A stretch of DNA of 64,000 nucleotides from NCBI RefSeq assembly GCF_900155425.1, contig NZ_LT700189.1, positions 1,171,787-1,235,786 on the forward strand. Reading direction: 5' to 3'. This DNA is from Parabacteroides massiliensis. Its GTDB lineage: Bacteria > Bacteroidota > Bacteroidia > Bacteroidales > Tannerellaceae. The translations under genes were made by a program, and so were the position numbers. The notes beneath the pieces are model-generated. The model made no database searches. It was not told the DNA's origin and saw only the letters and a program-made list of their open reading frames with translations. Positions 28,113 to 38,700 of this stretch are shown here, in pieces. Within the stretch, counting starts at the first letter, position 1. Every line of letters starts with the position of its first letter.

Positions 28113-28132
28113 ACCATTTCATACTACCTTTG
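28102..28132 (+). promoter_or_regulatory. feoAB promoter
   Basis: TTG at 28102-28104, a 20-bp spacer and TACCTTTG at 28125-28132 match the Bacteroidetes consensus. Transcription would start about 10 nt before the feoAB ATG, so the leader is very short. Confidence 0.7.
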
Positions 28133-28149
28133 CGCAAGATTAAAAAAAG

Positions 28150-30630
28150 ATGAGATTATCAGAACTTCGTACAGGCGAAAAAGGAGTTATAGTAAAGGTA
28201 ATGGGGCGCGGAGCCTTTCGCAAGCGCATTATCGAAATGGGATTTATCAGAGGAAAAGAGGTCGATGTCATCCAGAACGCACCGCTTAAGGATCCTATAC
28301 ACTATCGCGTAATGGGGTATGACGTTTCGTTGAGAAGAAACGATGCACAAATGATAGAAGTCGTCAGTGCGGCTGAATTCACGAAAAACTGTAGCGGGTT
28401 ACCGGAAAACCGCCCGGTAGATTCTTATATCCAAACATCCAGCAAGAGTTTGCAGGCTATGGCCATGCACAAAGGCAAAACCATCAATGTCGCATTGGTC
28501 GGAAATCCCAATTGCGGTAAAACATCTTTATTTAATTTCGCCTCCGGTGCACATGAGCATGTCGGCAACTATAGCGGCGTGACCGTCGATGCCAAAGCCG
28601 GGACATTCCATCAGAACGGTTACACCTTCAAGATTGTAGACCTTCCAGGAACCTATTCCCTGTCGGCTTATACCCCTGAAGAACTCTACGTTCGCAAGCA
28701 TCTGAGTGAGGAACAACCGGACGTCGTAATCAATGTTGTCGATGCTTCCAACCTGGAACGAAACCTATACCTGACCTGCCAATTGATCGACATGGACGAA
28801 CGTATGGTCATCGCCCTCAACATGTATGACGAACTGGAACGGCATGGAAATAAGTTCGACCATAACTCTCTCTCAAAGATGATCGGTACGCCAATTGTCC
28901 CGACCATCAGTAAGACCGGTTTCGGTATTGAAGAACTTTTCAACCGCGTCATAAAGGTCTACGAAGAAGAAGATCCTGTGCTCCGCCATATTCACATCAA
29001 CTATGGTGAGGTATTGGAAAAGGCCATTTATTCGGTAAGGCAGACTTTGAAACAGAACGGGAATGTCTCCAAAAGCCTTTCCAAACGTTACCTTGCCATC
29101 AAATTACTTGAGGGTGATCCGGAAGTGGAAACATTTGTCAAGTCATTGTCTGGTTCCGAAGCAGTCATCCAGGAACGCGACCGCAATGTTGCTCAAATCG
29201 AAACCCTTCTGAAAGAAGATTGCGAAACAGCTTTCACCAACGCCCGCTACGGTTTTATTTCCGGAGCATTGCGTGAGACCTACGAGCAAAACAAAATAGA
29301 AGAAGCGACAAGCACACAGATCATCGATCTCTTCGTTACCCATAAAGTACTGGGCTTCCCGATTTTCATTCTCTTTATGTGGATCATGTTCGAAGCTACT
29401 TTCCGCCTGGGAGAATACCCGATGGAATGGATCGAATCGTTCGTGGGTTGGATCGGAGAGTTCATACGTGGAAATATGAGTGAAGGTCCGTTGAAAGATC
29501 TGTTGGTGGACGGTATTATCGGAGGGGTGGGAGGCGTTATCGTATTCCTTCCCAACATCTTGATACTGTACGCCTTTATATCCTTCATGGAAGATTCCGG
29601 CTATATGGCACGTGCCGCTTTCATCATGGATAAGATCATGCATAAAATGGGGCTGCACGGCAAATCGTTTATCCCGCTTGTGATGGGCTTCGGTTGCAAC
29701 GTACCGGCTATCATGGCTTCTCGTACGATCGAAAGCCGTAACAGCCGGATGATCACCATGCTGGTAAACCCGTTGATGAGTTGCAGCGCCCGTCTTCCGG
29801 TATATGTCTTGCTGACAGGTGCTTTCTTTCCGCAGACAGCTGGAACGGTCATGATGATCCTCTATGCTTCGGGTATCCTGCTTGCCGTCCTGATGGCACG
29901 CCTATTCAAACGTTTCCTATTCAATGACGAAGATATACCTTTCGTGATGGAGCTCCCCCCCTATCGCATGCCGACAGGAAAGTCTATCATGATTCATATG
30001 TGGGAAAAGGCCAAACAATACCTGCACAAGATGGGAGGCGTCATCCTGATCGCTTCTATCATCATCTGGTTCTTGGGATATTTTCCCCGCCACTCGAAAA
30101 ACAGCGATATTTTTGACAAACAGATAGCCGAAGTGGAGCAGTCCGATACAAATCCGGAAGATAAAGTGGAAACAATCGCCGAACTGGAACGCCTGAAATC
30201 GATGGACCATCAACAGGAATCCTATATCGGCCGCATCGGCCAGGCCATACAACCGGTACTCCATCCGTTGGGATTCGACTGGAAGATGAGTGTCAGCCTG
30301 TTGACAGGCATGGCAGCCAAAGAAGTAGTCGTCAGCACATTGAGCGTCTTATACACAGGAGAGTCGGATGACAGCCAGGTCCTGACCGAACGCTTGAAAC
30401 AGGATAAGAATGCCGATGGAGAACCTGTCTTCACCCCATTGATCGCTCTGAGTTTCATGCTCTTCGTTCTGATCTATTTTCCTTGTATCGCTACGATATC
30501 GGCTATTGTCAATGAATCCGGTTCGTGGAAATGGGGGATATTCGTAATCTTTTATACTTGTGTACTTGCGTGGATTGTCTCATGCGTGGTCTACCAGACA
30601 GGACACCTTTTTATGAATTTATTTAGTTAA
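28150..30630 (+). CDS. feoB: ferrous iron transporter, FeoA-FeoB fusion
   Basis: This 826-residue inner-membrane protein imports Fe2+. Residues 1-73 form a FeoA (SH3-like) domain (LRTGEKGVIVKV, IIEMGFIRGKEV). A linker leads to the G-protein domain with G1 GNPNCGKT at 118-125, G3 DLPGTYSL and G4 NMYD. The C-terminal membrane part has the two Gate repeats, including FIPLVMGFGCNVPAIMASRTIE and LLTGMAAKEVVVSTLSVLY, with conserved cysteines. FeoA-FeoB fusion is common in Bacteroidetes. A palindrome over the promoter suggests iron repression. The next gene encodes a FeoB-associated Cys-rich segment. Confidence 0.96.
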   Translation: MRLSELRTGEKGVIVKVMGRGAFRKRIIEMGFIRGKEVDVIQNAPLKDPIHYRVMGYDVSLRRNDAQMIEVVSAAEFTKNCSGLPENRPVDSYIQTSSKSLQAMAMHKGKTINVALVGNPNCGKTSLFNFASGAHEHVGNYSGVTVDAKAGTFHQNGYTFKIVDLPGTYSLSAYTPEELYVRKHLSEEQPDVVINVVDASNLERNLYLTCQLIDMDERMVIALNMYDELERHGNKFDHNSLSKMIGTPIVPTISKTGFGIEELFNRVIKVYEEEDPVLRHIHINYGEVLEKAIYSVRQTLKQNGNVSKSLSKRYLAIKLLEGDPEVETFVKSLSGSEAVIQERDRNVAQIETLLKEDCETAFTNARYGFISGALRETYEQNKIEEATSTQIIDLFVTHKVLGFPIFILFMWIMFEATFRLGEYPMEWIESFVGWIGEFIRGNMSEGPLKDLLVDGIIGGVGGVIVFLPNILILYAFISFMEDSGYMARAAFIMDKIMHKMGLHGKSFIPLVMGFGCNVPAIMASRTIESRNSRMITMLVNPLMSCSARLPVYVLLTGAFFPQTAGTVMMILYASGILLAVLMARLFKRFLFNDEDIPFVMELPPYRMPTGKSIMIHMWEKAKQYLHKMGGVILIASIIIWFLGYFPRHSKNSDIFDKQIAEVEQSDTNPEDKVETIAELERLKSMDHQQESYIGRIGQAIQPVLHPLGFDWKMSVSLLTGMAAKEVVVSTLSVLYTGESDDSQVLTERLKQDKNADGEPVFTPLIALSFMLFVLIYFPCIATISAIVNESGSWKWGIFVIFYTCVLAWIVSCVVYQTGHLFMNLFS

Positions 30631-30655
30631 CAACAGAATACAAAATATTTTAATC

Positions 30656-31834
30656 ATGTGGCAGGAAATAGCAGTTGTCATCATCGGTCTTGTCGTCATT
30701 TTCCACATCGGGAAAAAAATTTACAGATTCCTAACACACTCCACCGGAACGAGTAAATCTTGTTGCCATGGATGTTCGGGATGTACACTAAAGGACAACA
30801 ACCGGAGCAAAGATAAAAAGATGCATAAGAAAGTCTACCTACTGGCTATATTGGGGATTCTTTCTATCGTTTCCTGCAAAGACAACAAGAAACAATATTA
30901 CGAAGAAAGCGGAACTGTGTTTCATACCCTATACACGATCAAATATGAAGCCTCCCAGATTTTAACGGATAAAATAGATGCCGAATTGCAAAAGTTCAAC
31001 CTGTCCCTGAATCCTTTCAACCCTAATTCGATCATCGCGAAAGTAAATAACAATGAACCGGTAGAGGTAGACGAATGGTTTACAGAGGTATTCAATAAAT
31101 CAATGGAAGTCTCCCGCAATTCAGATGGTGTTTTCGATATTACCTGCGCCCCTTTGGTCAATCTTTGGGGATTCGGGTTCAATAAAAAAGACAGTGTGAC
31201 ACCTGCCATGATCGACAGCCTCAAAGCTTTTGTCGGTTACCGGAAAGTGCATCTGGAAGGCAAAAAGGTCGTAAAAGACGATCCCCGCCTGTTACTTAAC
31301 TGCTCCGCCATAGCCAAAGGATATTCCTGTGACGTGATCGCTCGCCTCCTTGAAAAGGAAGGAGTGGAAAACTATATGATTTTGATAGGCGGCGAAGTAG
31401 TGGTAAAGGGAGTCAATCAGAATGGCGTATGCTGGCGAACCGGCATCAACCTTCCGGAAGAAGATCCGGAAGGTATCAAATATAATTATGACGAAATCGT
31501 CCAGCTTTGTAAAAAAGGTGCGATTGCCACCTCCGGCAATTACCGTAATTTTTATATCAAAGACGGTAAAAAATATGCTCACACGATCGATCCCCGTACC
31601 GGTTATCCTGCCGAACAAAGTGTATTGAGCGCCACAATCGTTGCTGACGATTGCATGACGGCCGATGCCTATGCCACTGCATTTATGGCGATGGGATTGG
31701 AAAAAGCCAGGCAAATGGCTGATTCCTTACCAGAGATTGAATATTATGTGATATATGCCGATGAGAATGGGAAGCACCAAATTGAATATTCAAAAGGAAT
31801 GCTCCAATACCTGCCTAAACGGAAACCAATGTAA
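30656..31834 (+). CDS. FeoB-associated Cys-rich membrane segment fused in frame to ApbE-like FAD:protein FMN transferase
   Basis: One 392-codon frame contains two modules. Residues 1-55 have a transmembrane helix (EIAVVIIGLVVIFHIGKKI) and a Cys-rich tail CCHGCSGC, matching the small FeoB-associated protein family that normally stands alone. Residue Met56 (ATG 30821) then begins a typical lipoprotein signal (MHKKVYLLAILGILSIVSC, Cys74) followed by an ApbE domain. Its motifs include GVFDITCAPLVNLWGFG, NCSAIAKGYSCD, IGGEVVVKG and HTIDPRTGYPA. ApbE attaches FMN covalently to periplasmic target proteins. Either the two are translated as a fusion or ApbE also starts at 30821; a single-base loss of a stop codon could have joined two genes. 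No target protein is nearby. Confidence 0.85.
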   Translation: MWQEIAVVIIGLVVIFHIGKKIYRFLTHSTGTSKSCCHGCSGCTLKDNNRSKDKKMHKKVYLLAILGILSIVSCKDNKKQYYEESGTVFHTLYTIKYEASQILTDKIDAELQKFNLSLNPFNPNSIIAKVNNNEPVEVDEWFTEVFNKSMEVSRNSDGVFDITCAPLVNLWGFGFNKKDSVTPAMIDSLKAFVGYRKVHLEGKKVVKDDPRLLLNCSAIAKGYSCDVIARLLEKEGVENYMILIGGEVVVKGVNQNGVCWRTGINLPEEDPEGIKYNYDEIVQLCKKGAIATSGNYRNFYIKDGKKYAHTIDPRTGYPAEQSVLSATIVADDCMTADAYATAFMAMGLEKARQMADSLPEIEYYVIYADENGKHQIEYSKGMLQYLPKRKPM

Positions 31835-31883
31835 GCTCGGCCCCTTCTTGATTGGTATAAATTGCACAAGAAAGGTCCTGATC

Positions 31884-32474
31884 CTAAAACTTTTTCAACT
31901 CCTGGTAAAGCAACCTGACCGGCAATCCCATCACATTATAAAAACTACCATTGATAGCTTCGACTGCCACATAACCGATCCACTCCTGTATGCCATAGCT
32001 GCCGGCTTTATCAAACGGGCGGTACTTATCGACATAGTAGATGATCTCGTCGTCGTCCAGATCGGCAAAACAAACAGCAGATGAAGCGAAAAAAGAAACA
32101 GTTTTCTCCTTTGTCGTAATGCAAACGCCGGTAATCACCTCATGTACACGTCCGGACAGTTTCCGAAGCATCGTGATAGCATCTTCGCGGTCTTTTGGTT
32201 TTCCTAAAATTTCACCGAAAGTCCACACGATCGTATCGGCTGTGATCAACAATTCGTCTGCCGACATGGAAGGAATGTAGGCTTCCGCCTTTTTCCTGGC
32301 GATATAGACCGGTACCTCGTCCGGCCGCAATGTTTTGGGAAAAGATTCGTCTATCCCCGGGATTGTCTGTACTTCAAAGTCAATATCCAGTCCAGCCAGC
32401 AATTCGCGCCGTCGGGGAGAATTGGAGCCTAATACAATTTTATATTGACTTAAGTTAGAGAGTATGCTTTTCAT
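31884..32474 (-). CDS. maf: Maf-family nucleoside triphosphate pyrophosphatase
   Basis: This 196-residue protein hydrolyses non-canonical or excess nucleoside triphosphates (dTTP/UTP type) to monophosphates. The hallmark VLGSNSPRRRELL lies near the N-terminus. ITADTIV is the catalytic Asp region, and GKPKDREDA and GSYGIQEWIG are further family motifs. It is the last gene of a minus-strand operon that begins with the nitroreductase gene. Confidence 0.93.
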   Translation of the reverse strand: MKSILSNLSQYKIVLGSNSPRRRELLAGLDIDFEVQTIPGIDESFPKTLRPDEVPVYIARKKAEAYIPSMSADELLITADTIVWTFGEILGKPKDREDAITMLRKLSGRVHEVITGVCITTKEKTVSFFASSAVCFADLDDDEIIYYVDKYRPFDKAGSYGIQEWIGYVAVEAINGSFYNVMGLPVRLLYQELKKF

Positions 32475-32498
32475 TATCCTATTTTTTTCAGTTTAGTG

Positions 32499-33020
32499 CT
32501 ACCAGCCGAAAGCCTCGTCACCCATCCAAAGACCTTGAGCTTTCATGGTTTGTTCGATTACATCACGGGCAACGCCGGTTCCTCCGTTCTTGTGGGAGAT
32601 ATATTTGGCGATACGCTTGATTTCAGGAGCTGCATCTGCGGGTGCCACAGGCAGGCCGACCATTGTCATCACTTCATAATCGGGGATATCGTCCCCAGCA
32701 TACATAACCTCTTCAGGTTGCAGACCTGTCTTTTCCAGAAAATCCTTGTAATCGTGGACTTTCACAGCACTCTTCATATAAATATGGGTAATGCCGAGAC
32801 GCGAAAAACGAATCTGTACCGCTTCCGTGTATCCCCCGGTAATAATGGCTACATGATAGCCTTTCTTGACGGCGAGCTGCAAAGCATAGCCATCCTTTAT
32901 ATTAACGGTACGCATAGGGTCACCGTTCGGATGCAAGGGAATTACATCACAGGACAACACACCGTCCACATCAAAAACAAAAGCCTTTATCTTACTCAGA
33001 TCATAATTGATACTACTCAT
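32499..33020 (-). CDS. kdsC: 3-deoxy-D-manno-octulosonate 8-phosphate phosphatase (KdsC-like HAD)
   Basis: This 173-residue HAD phosphatase lacks a cap domain, as KdsC does. The nucleophile motif is [10 protein letters not shown], the motif II threonine is in AIITGG, and the metal-binding GDDIPD is present. KdsC makes Kdo for lipopolysaccharide. A related phosphatase acting on another nonulosonate phosphate is possible given the legionaminate locus in the window, but KdsC is the default assignment. It overlaps the upstream gene by 8 nt. Confidence 0.88.
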   Translation of the reverse strand: MSSINYDLSKIKAFVFDVDGVLSCDVIPLHPNGDPMRTVNIKDGYALQLAVKKGYHVAIITGGYTEAVQIRFSRLGITHIYMKSAVKVHDYKDFLEKTGLQPEEVMYAGDDIPDYEVMTMVGLPVAPADAAPEIKRIAKYISHKNGGTGVARDVIEQTMKAQGLWMGDEAFGW

Positions 33021-33780
33021 GTTGTGCCTCCTTATGTATGCTTTGGCTGATCAACCGGTAGATCGTCCGCATATCGGGATCGTCCAGCATAGCCAAATGT
33101 TTATTGATCACATTCTCATCGTACCGGATAGCCGGGCCGGTCTGTGCCTCCCTCGGCGACATCGTGTGTATCTTGGCTGCCGTTTCGTCGATAAGCGGCA
33201 GTAGGACATCGGCCGGTATACCCTGTCCCTGCAATAATTTAACAGCCAACGCATAAATATGGTTGGTAAAATTGCAGGCAAAGACAGCCGCCAGATGCAA
33301 ACTTTTACGTTTGTCGGACGACAGGAAACGGACATTTTCCGAAAGCTTCTCCGCCAATTGTTGCAATTTGCCGGAATTTTCAGACGTATTGGCTTCAAGG
33401 AAAAAAGGAATCACACTGAAATCCACCTCACGTGTTTTGCTAAACGTCTGCATCGGATACAGGACTCCATAGTTGGCCACATGGCCGCTGAAAATATCCA
33501 TCGGCATACTGCCTGCCGTATGTACCCACAAGCCATTGTTCGGCCTGACACGGGCAATCACATCCGCCAAAACCGTATCTTTTAAGGAAAAGACATACAG
33601 GTCGGCATCCGTATCGACAGCTTCGGGATCGTTTGTCCAAGGACAGCCCAACAAGGTGGCCAGCTGCTGCGCATTTTCCGGCGTATGGCTATACACCTGC
33701 CCGATCTGCATTCCTTTGCGGTGCATTTCGAGCGACAAACGCGTTGCCAGGTTGCCGGAGCCTAAAAAGATGATTTTCAT
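33013..33780 (-). CDS. Rossmann-fold protein with DUF2520 domain
   Basis: This 255-residue protein has an N-terminal NADP-binding Rossmann fold ([13 protein letters not shown]) and a C-terminal helical DUF2520 region ([22 protein letters not shown] onward). The family resembles 6-phosphogluconate or F420-dependent oxidoreductases, but its substrate is not established. It overlaps the nitroreductase gene by 4 nt and kdsC by 8 nt, so it is part of the operon. Confidence 0.82.
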   Translation of the reverse strand: MKIIFLGSGNLATRLSLEMHRKGMQIGQVYSHTPENAQQLATLLGCPWTNDPEAVDTDADLYVFSLKDTVLADVIARVRPNNGLWVHTAGSMPMDIFSGHVANYGVLYPMQTFSKTREVDFSVIPFFLEANTSENSGKLQQLAEKLSENVRFLSSDKRKSLHLAAVFACNFTNHIYALAVKLLQGQGIPADVLLPLIDETAAKIHTMSPREAQTGPAIRYDENVINKHLAMLDDPDMRTIYRLISQSIHKEAQHE

Positions 33781-34337
33781 GCTTCCTCCTGTTGGTTTTC
33801 AGTTGGCATGCGGAAAGTTCCGAGATGTATCTTTTCCCATTGCAGGTGCGATTCGTCAAACGGCTTACGTTCCTGGTCCTTATATCCGATACCGATGATG
33901 GACAGGACTTCCAATTGGTAAGGTACGCCAAGCAATCCTCGCACATACTGCGCGGCATCCGTATCGTCTTCCGTCTGCCGGTTGCGGATCTGGCACCAGC
34001 AACTGCCCAATCCCAAATCTTCAGCTTGCAATTGCATATAGATAGAAGCAATCGAAGCATCTTCTACCCAAACATCGCTTTCCAGCACATTCGCCAACAC
34101 AACGACGGCCAACGCGCAATCTTTCAGAAACGCAGCTCCTGCCGGTTTACACACCGACAACTTGGCCAACATCTCCTTATCTTCCACGACAACAAACTGC
34201 CAAGGATTTTTTCGTTTGGAAGCCGGTGCCATCAAGGCGGCTTTCAATATCATTTCCACCTGCTCCGGATTCAGTAACTGCTCCGTGAACTTACGGGTAC
34301 TTCTTCTGTTCTTTATTAATGTTGCGAAACTTTCCAT
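33777..34337 (-). CDS. nitroreductase-family flavoprotein
   Basis: This 186-residue FMN-dependent oxidoreductase begins with RRSTRKFTEQ, the FMN phosphate-binding arginine segment. KNPWQFVVVED and a C-terminal LSIIGIGYKDQERKPFDES follow. It is the small single-domain type. The natural substrate is unknown; quinones or nitro compounds are typical. It is the first gene of a four-gene minus-strand operon. Confidence 0.88.
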   Translation of the reverse strand: MESFATLIKNRRSTRKFTEQLLNPEQVEMILKAALMAPASKRKNPWQFVVVEDKEMLAKLSVCKPAGAAFLKDCALAVVVLANVLESDVWVEDASIASIYMQLQAEDLGLGSCWCQIRNRQTEDDTDAAQYVRGLLGVPYQLEVLSIIGIGYKDQERKPFDESHLQWEKIHLGTFRMPTENQQEEA

Positions 34338-34371
34338 TTACATTTTACTTTATTGATTGCGAAAGAGAAAA

Positions 34372-34401
34372 CAAAGATAGTGAGATTTTCGGTATGACAA
34401 A
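34372..34401 (-). promoter_or_regulatory. promoter of the nitroreductase-DUF2520-kdsC-maf operon
   Basis: On the minus strand, TTTG (34401-34398), an 18-bp spacer and TATCTTTG (34379-34372) lie 35 nt before the ATG. The elements match the Bacteroidetes consensus; the spacer is one base short of usual. Confidence 0.6.
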
Positions 34402-34409
34402 AACCGACT

Positions 34410-35780
34410 TTATTCCCAGCCTCCTCCCAACGCTTTGTAAAGGTAGACTGTCGACAGCAGTTCGTCAAGCATCGCCTTGTTCAGGCTGAGTTGAGCGTCA
34501 AGCAAACCACGCTGGGCGTCAAGAACGTCCATATAGTTAGTGACACCGTTGATATACTGCAATTGTGCCAATTGGAGGTAAGTATCGGCAGCATTGAGCA
34601 ATTTTTCGTATGACAGGCGGACCTCCTTTGCCTTGCGGATCGTGACGATTGCATCACCCACTTCTTTAAAAGCGCCGAGCACGCTTTTCTGGTAATTATA
34701 GACTTCCTGTTCATAGCGGGCACGAGCCGCTTTCAGTTTCGCTTTGTTCTTACCCATAGCAAACAACGGTTGTAACAAATCACCAACAAGGAACCATGCG
34801 GGACTCTTGATAAAATTCGTCAGTTCTTCGTTTTCAAAGCCTAAATTACCAGTCAAACTGATCCTTGGAAAAAGATCGGTTTGAGCCACTCCTACCCTGG
34901 CATTCGCTTCGCGCAGTTTCTGCTCGGCTTGTCGTATGTCAGGACGCCTTTCAAGCAAGGAAGAAGGCAGGCCGACCGGCAATGTTTCCGGTAAATGTTG
35001 TTCACGTAAGGACAATCCGCGCGGGACATTCCCCGAATACTGTCCAAGCAGGAAAGAAAGGTCATTCTCCTTTATCTTGATCTTCCGTTCAAGCGAAGGA
35101 AGCAGAGTTTCCGTACGTGCCAGTTCCACCTGTGCCTGGCTGTAGGATGTCTCGGAAGTCAGGCCACCTTCGAAGCGCAGCTTGGCCAGGCGGACACCTT
35201 CGCGACGGGCAGCCAACGTATGGCGCACGATATCCAGTTCCTGATCGAGTGCGCAAAGTTCATAATAAGCGGCAGCTACTTCCGCCACCAATGTCATCTG
35301 CAAGGCACGGCGTGCTTCTACCGACTGCAGATAGGCGGCAATTCCCGCTTCATTTGCCCAGCGAAGGTTCCCCCACAGGTCCAATTCCCACGAGAGAGTC
35401 AGTTTGGCTCCGTATTCGGGATCGTGTTTCGGGTTATCACCTCCATAATTCAGGCGCTCTTTCTGTCCGTAAATCCGGGCCCCTATTTCCGGAAACTGAT
35501 CAGCGAAAGATATCCGTTTCGAAGCGATCATCTCCTTAATCTTCGCCGCGGCGATTTTCATGTCTTTATTATTATCGAGAGCGATGGTGATCAAGCGCTG
35601 CAAAGTCGTATCGGCATACAGGCTCTGCCAGGAGACACTGTCTATCGAAGCGGTATCCGCCCCTGTCACAATCTCTTCCGGAAGGTTCAGTTCCGGGCGA
35701 GCGTACTTCTTGCCGATCTTGCAGGAAGAAAGCATCAGCATAAAGGAGAGGGCTATGAATATATAGATATTTCGTTTCAT
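34410..35780 (-). CDS. RND efflux outer membrane lipoprotein (second system)
   Basis: This 456-residue OprM/NodT-type channel has a lipoprotein signal ending in LMLSSC (Cys20). It has two OEP repeats, including ERRPDIRQAEQKLREANARV, and the terminal LYKALGGGWE. It is the last gene of a second complete tripartite operon and lies 5 bp after the permease gene. It resembles the channel at 10617-11984 in architecture but differs clearly in sequence, so this is not a recent duplication. Confidence 0.92.
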   Translation of the reverse strand: MKRNIYIFIALSFMLMLSSCKIGKKYARPELNLPEEIVTGADTASIDSVSWQSLYADTTLQRLITIALDNNKDMKIAAAKIKEMIASKRISFADQFPEIGARIYGQKERLNYGGDNPKHDPEYGAKLTLSWELDLWGNLRWANEAGIAAYLQSVEARRALQMTLVAEVAAAYYELCALDQELDIVRHTLAARREGVRLAKLRFEGGLTSETSYSQAQVELARTETLLPSLERKIKIKENDLSFLLGQYSGNVPRGLSLREQHLPETLPVGLPSSLLERRPDIRQAEQKLREANARVGVAQTDLFPRISLTGNLGFENEELTNFIKSPAWFLVGDLLQPLFAMGKNKAKLKAARARYEQEVYNYQKSVLGAFKEVGDAIVTIRKAKEVRLSYEKLLNAADTYLQLAQLQYINGVTNYMDVLDAQRGLLDAQLSLNKAMLDELLSTVYLYKALGGGWE

Positions 35781-35785
35781 TGTAA

Positions 35786-38700
35786 TTATTTGCTTATTGT
35801 TCGACGAAGAATACGTTCCATTCTGACTTTACCTTTTATCTTGTAAATCAAGACGAAGAAGAAAGGAACCAAAACGATCCCGACAGTGATAGCGACCAGC
35901 ATCCCGAAGAACACACCGGTGCCGATACTGTGGCGGGAGGCAGAACCCGGTCCGCTTGCCAATACCATCGGAAGCATGCCCAGGACAAAAGCCAATGAGG
36001 TCATCAGGATCGGACGGAAACGCATCCGGGAAGCATGAAGGGCAGCTTTGACAACCTCGACTCCGGAATCGACCTGTACTTTGGCGAACTCGACGATCAG
36101 AATCGCATTCTTTGCGGCCAAACCGATCAACGTCACCAGACCGATTTGAAAATAAATGTCGTTGTGCAGGCCCGTCGCCCATATTCCGAGGTAAGCCCCC
36201 AATGCAGCAACCGGCAATGAAAGCAGTACAGCAATCGGCACAATCCAACTTTCATATTGGGCGGCCAAGAAAAGGAATACGAAAAGGAATACCAGTGCCA
36301 GCACGAATCCGGTCTGTCCGCCGGCCTTTTTCTCCTGGTAGGAAAGTCCGCTCCATTCCAATCCGATGTTCTCCGGCAGATGCTCACGGGCAATCCGCTG
36401 CATGGCTGCCATTGCTTCGCCAGAGCTATATCCGGGAGCGGCAACAGCACTGATAGCGGCTGTCGTGAACATATTAAAACGTTTGATCGTTCCCGGTCCG
36501 GTCGTATAGCTGGCCGTCCCCAGAGCTGTCAACGGGACCATCGAACCGTTCTGTGCACGGACGAAAAACAGGCCAAGATTATCACGCGTTGCACGATATG
36601 GGGCCTCTGCCTGGATATACACCTTATATATACGGTTGAACATGTTGAAATCGTTCACGTAGACGGAACCTAAATAAGCCTTCATGGTCGAAAAGATATC
36701 TGTCAACGGGATACCAAGGAACTTCGCGCGGTCGCGGTCTACATTGAAATAGAGCTGCGGTATCTCCGACTGCAAGGCTGATGACACACCAGTCAGCTCC
36801 GGCGTTTGCGATGCATAGAGCATAAACGTATCGGCTGCCGCCACCAAGTTTTCCCAACTGGCATCACCACGGGCCTCCAGTTGCATTTCCAAACCTCCGC
36901 TCTCTCCTAACCCCGGAATCACAGGAGGACGGTTCAGGTAGGCCAATATTTCTGGATAATATAAAAACTCCTTACGGCATTGTTCCATTACGTCCTCCAC
37001 TCCCATATTGGAAGATTTGCGTTCTTCCCAAGGTTTCAGAATAACGGTCAAGGTGGAACGGCTCTGCGAAGTTCCGACACGTGTGCTGCTACCGGTCACA
37101 TTCTGCACATATGCGACAGCTGGCAGGTTCTCGATGAAAGCGATGGCACGGTCTGTGACTTTACGTGTCCGTTCCAAAGTCGCTCCTTCGGGCATCACCA
37201 GTTCGACAGTAAAGAACCCTTGGTCTTCTTCGGGTATAAAACTGGTCGGGATCATCCGGTTCAGCACGAAGATAAATATGATCACCATTCCGAAACCAGC
37301 CAAGATACGCTTCGGGTTCCGAATCGCTTTTTCCAGCAAATGGCCGTATTTATTATTTCCTTTGGCCAGCCAGATATTGATTTTACGGAAGACAATATTC
37401 TTTTTCTTCCTGTTCGGGCGCAGGATTATCGCACACATGGCAGGGCTCAATGTCAATGCCACGACCGTAGACAATAGTACGGAGACTACAATCGTAATGG
37501 AGAACTGACGATACAAAGCTCCGGTAATTCCGCTCAAAAAGCTGACAGGGACAAACACGGCCGCCAACACCATAGAAGTAGCAATCAAGGCCCCCGACAA
37601 CTCGCGCATAGCTTTATGAGTAGCCTCGCGTGCCGTCAGGTGCTCTTCATGCATCAAACGTTCCACATTTTCCACCACGACGATCGCATCATCCACTACA
37701 ATACCGATTGCCAGAATCAAGCCTAACAGTGTCAACATATTGAGTGAAAAGCCCATGATCAGCATAAAACCGAATGTCCCGATCAGAGAGATAGGAACGG
37801 CAATTGTCGGGATCAAGGCTGCACGCCAGTTCTGCAAGGACAGAAATACCACCAATACGACCAAAAACAAGGCCTCAAACAGGGTTTTATATACCTCATG
37901 GATAGACTGTGATATATATTCGGTTGCATCAAAGGGGAACTTATATTCCACCCCTTCAGGAAAGTTCCGACTAATCTCTTTCATCGCTTCCTTTACATTC
38001 GTAGCCACCTCCAGCGCATTGGCTCCCGGCAGCATATAGATAGCGAGTATTGCTGCATTTTTTCCGTTCAGCCCACTTTCCGTTGAATAAGAAGAGGCTT
38101 CGAGCGAAACTCTTGCCACATCACGAATACGGACAATAGAACCATCCGGGTTGGCACGGACTACAATATCTTCGAACTCCTTTACCGTAGACAAACGTCC
38201 TCTGGCAGTAACAGGCAGGGTGATATCGACATCCAATACAGGTTGTTTTCCCAACTCGCCAGCTGCCGATTCACTGTTTTGCTCTTTCAAGGCATTCTGC
38301 AAGTCCTTTACTGTCAACCCCATGTTTGCCAGACGATCCGGATAAACCCATATCTGCATTCCATAATAACGGCTACCGATATTCGAAACACGACCTACAC
38401 CGGGAATACGACGTAGCACATCCAATACGTTTATAGTCGCAAAGTTACTCAAATAGATTTCGTCGAAACGGGGATCGTCCGAAAGCAGACTCAATGTCAT
38501 CAACTGGCTGGCTGATTGTTTTTCTACCGTGATGCCGTTCTGCACAACGTCTGCCGGCAAGCGGGACTCCGCCAGTTTCACACGGTTCTGGATTTCTACG
38601 GCCGAAAGGTCCGGATTCGCATTCACATCGAACGTGACAGTGATATTCAGACCTCCCGAATTGGAGCTACTACTTTGCATATAGATCATACCCGGCGTAC

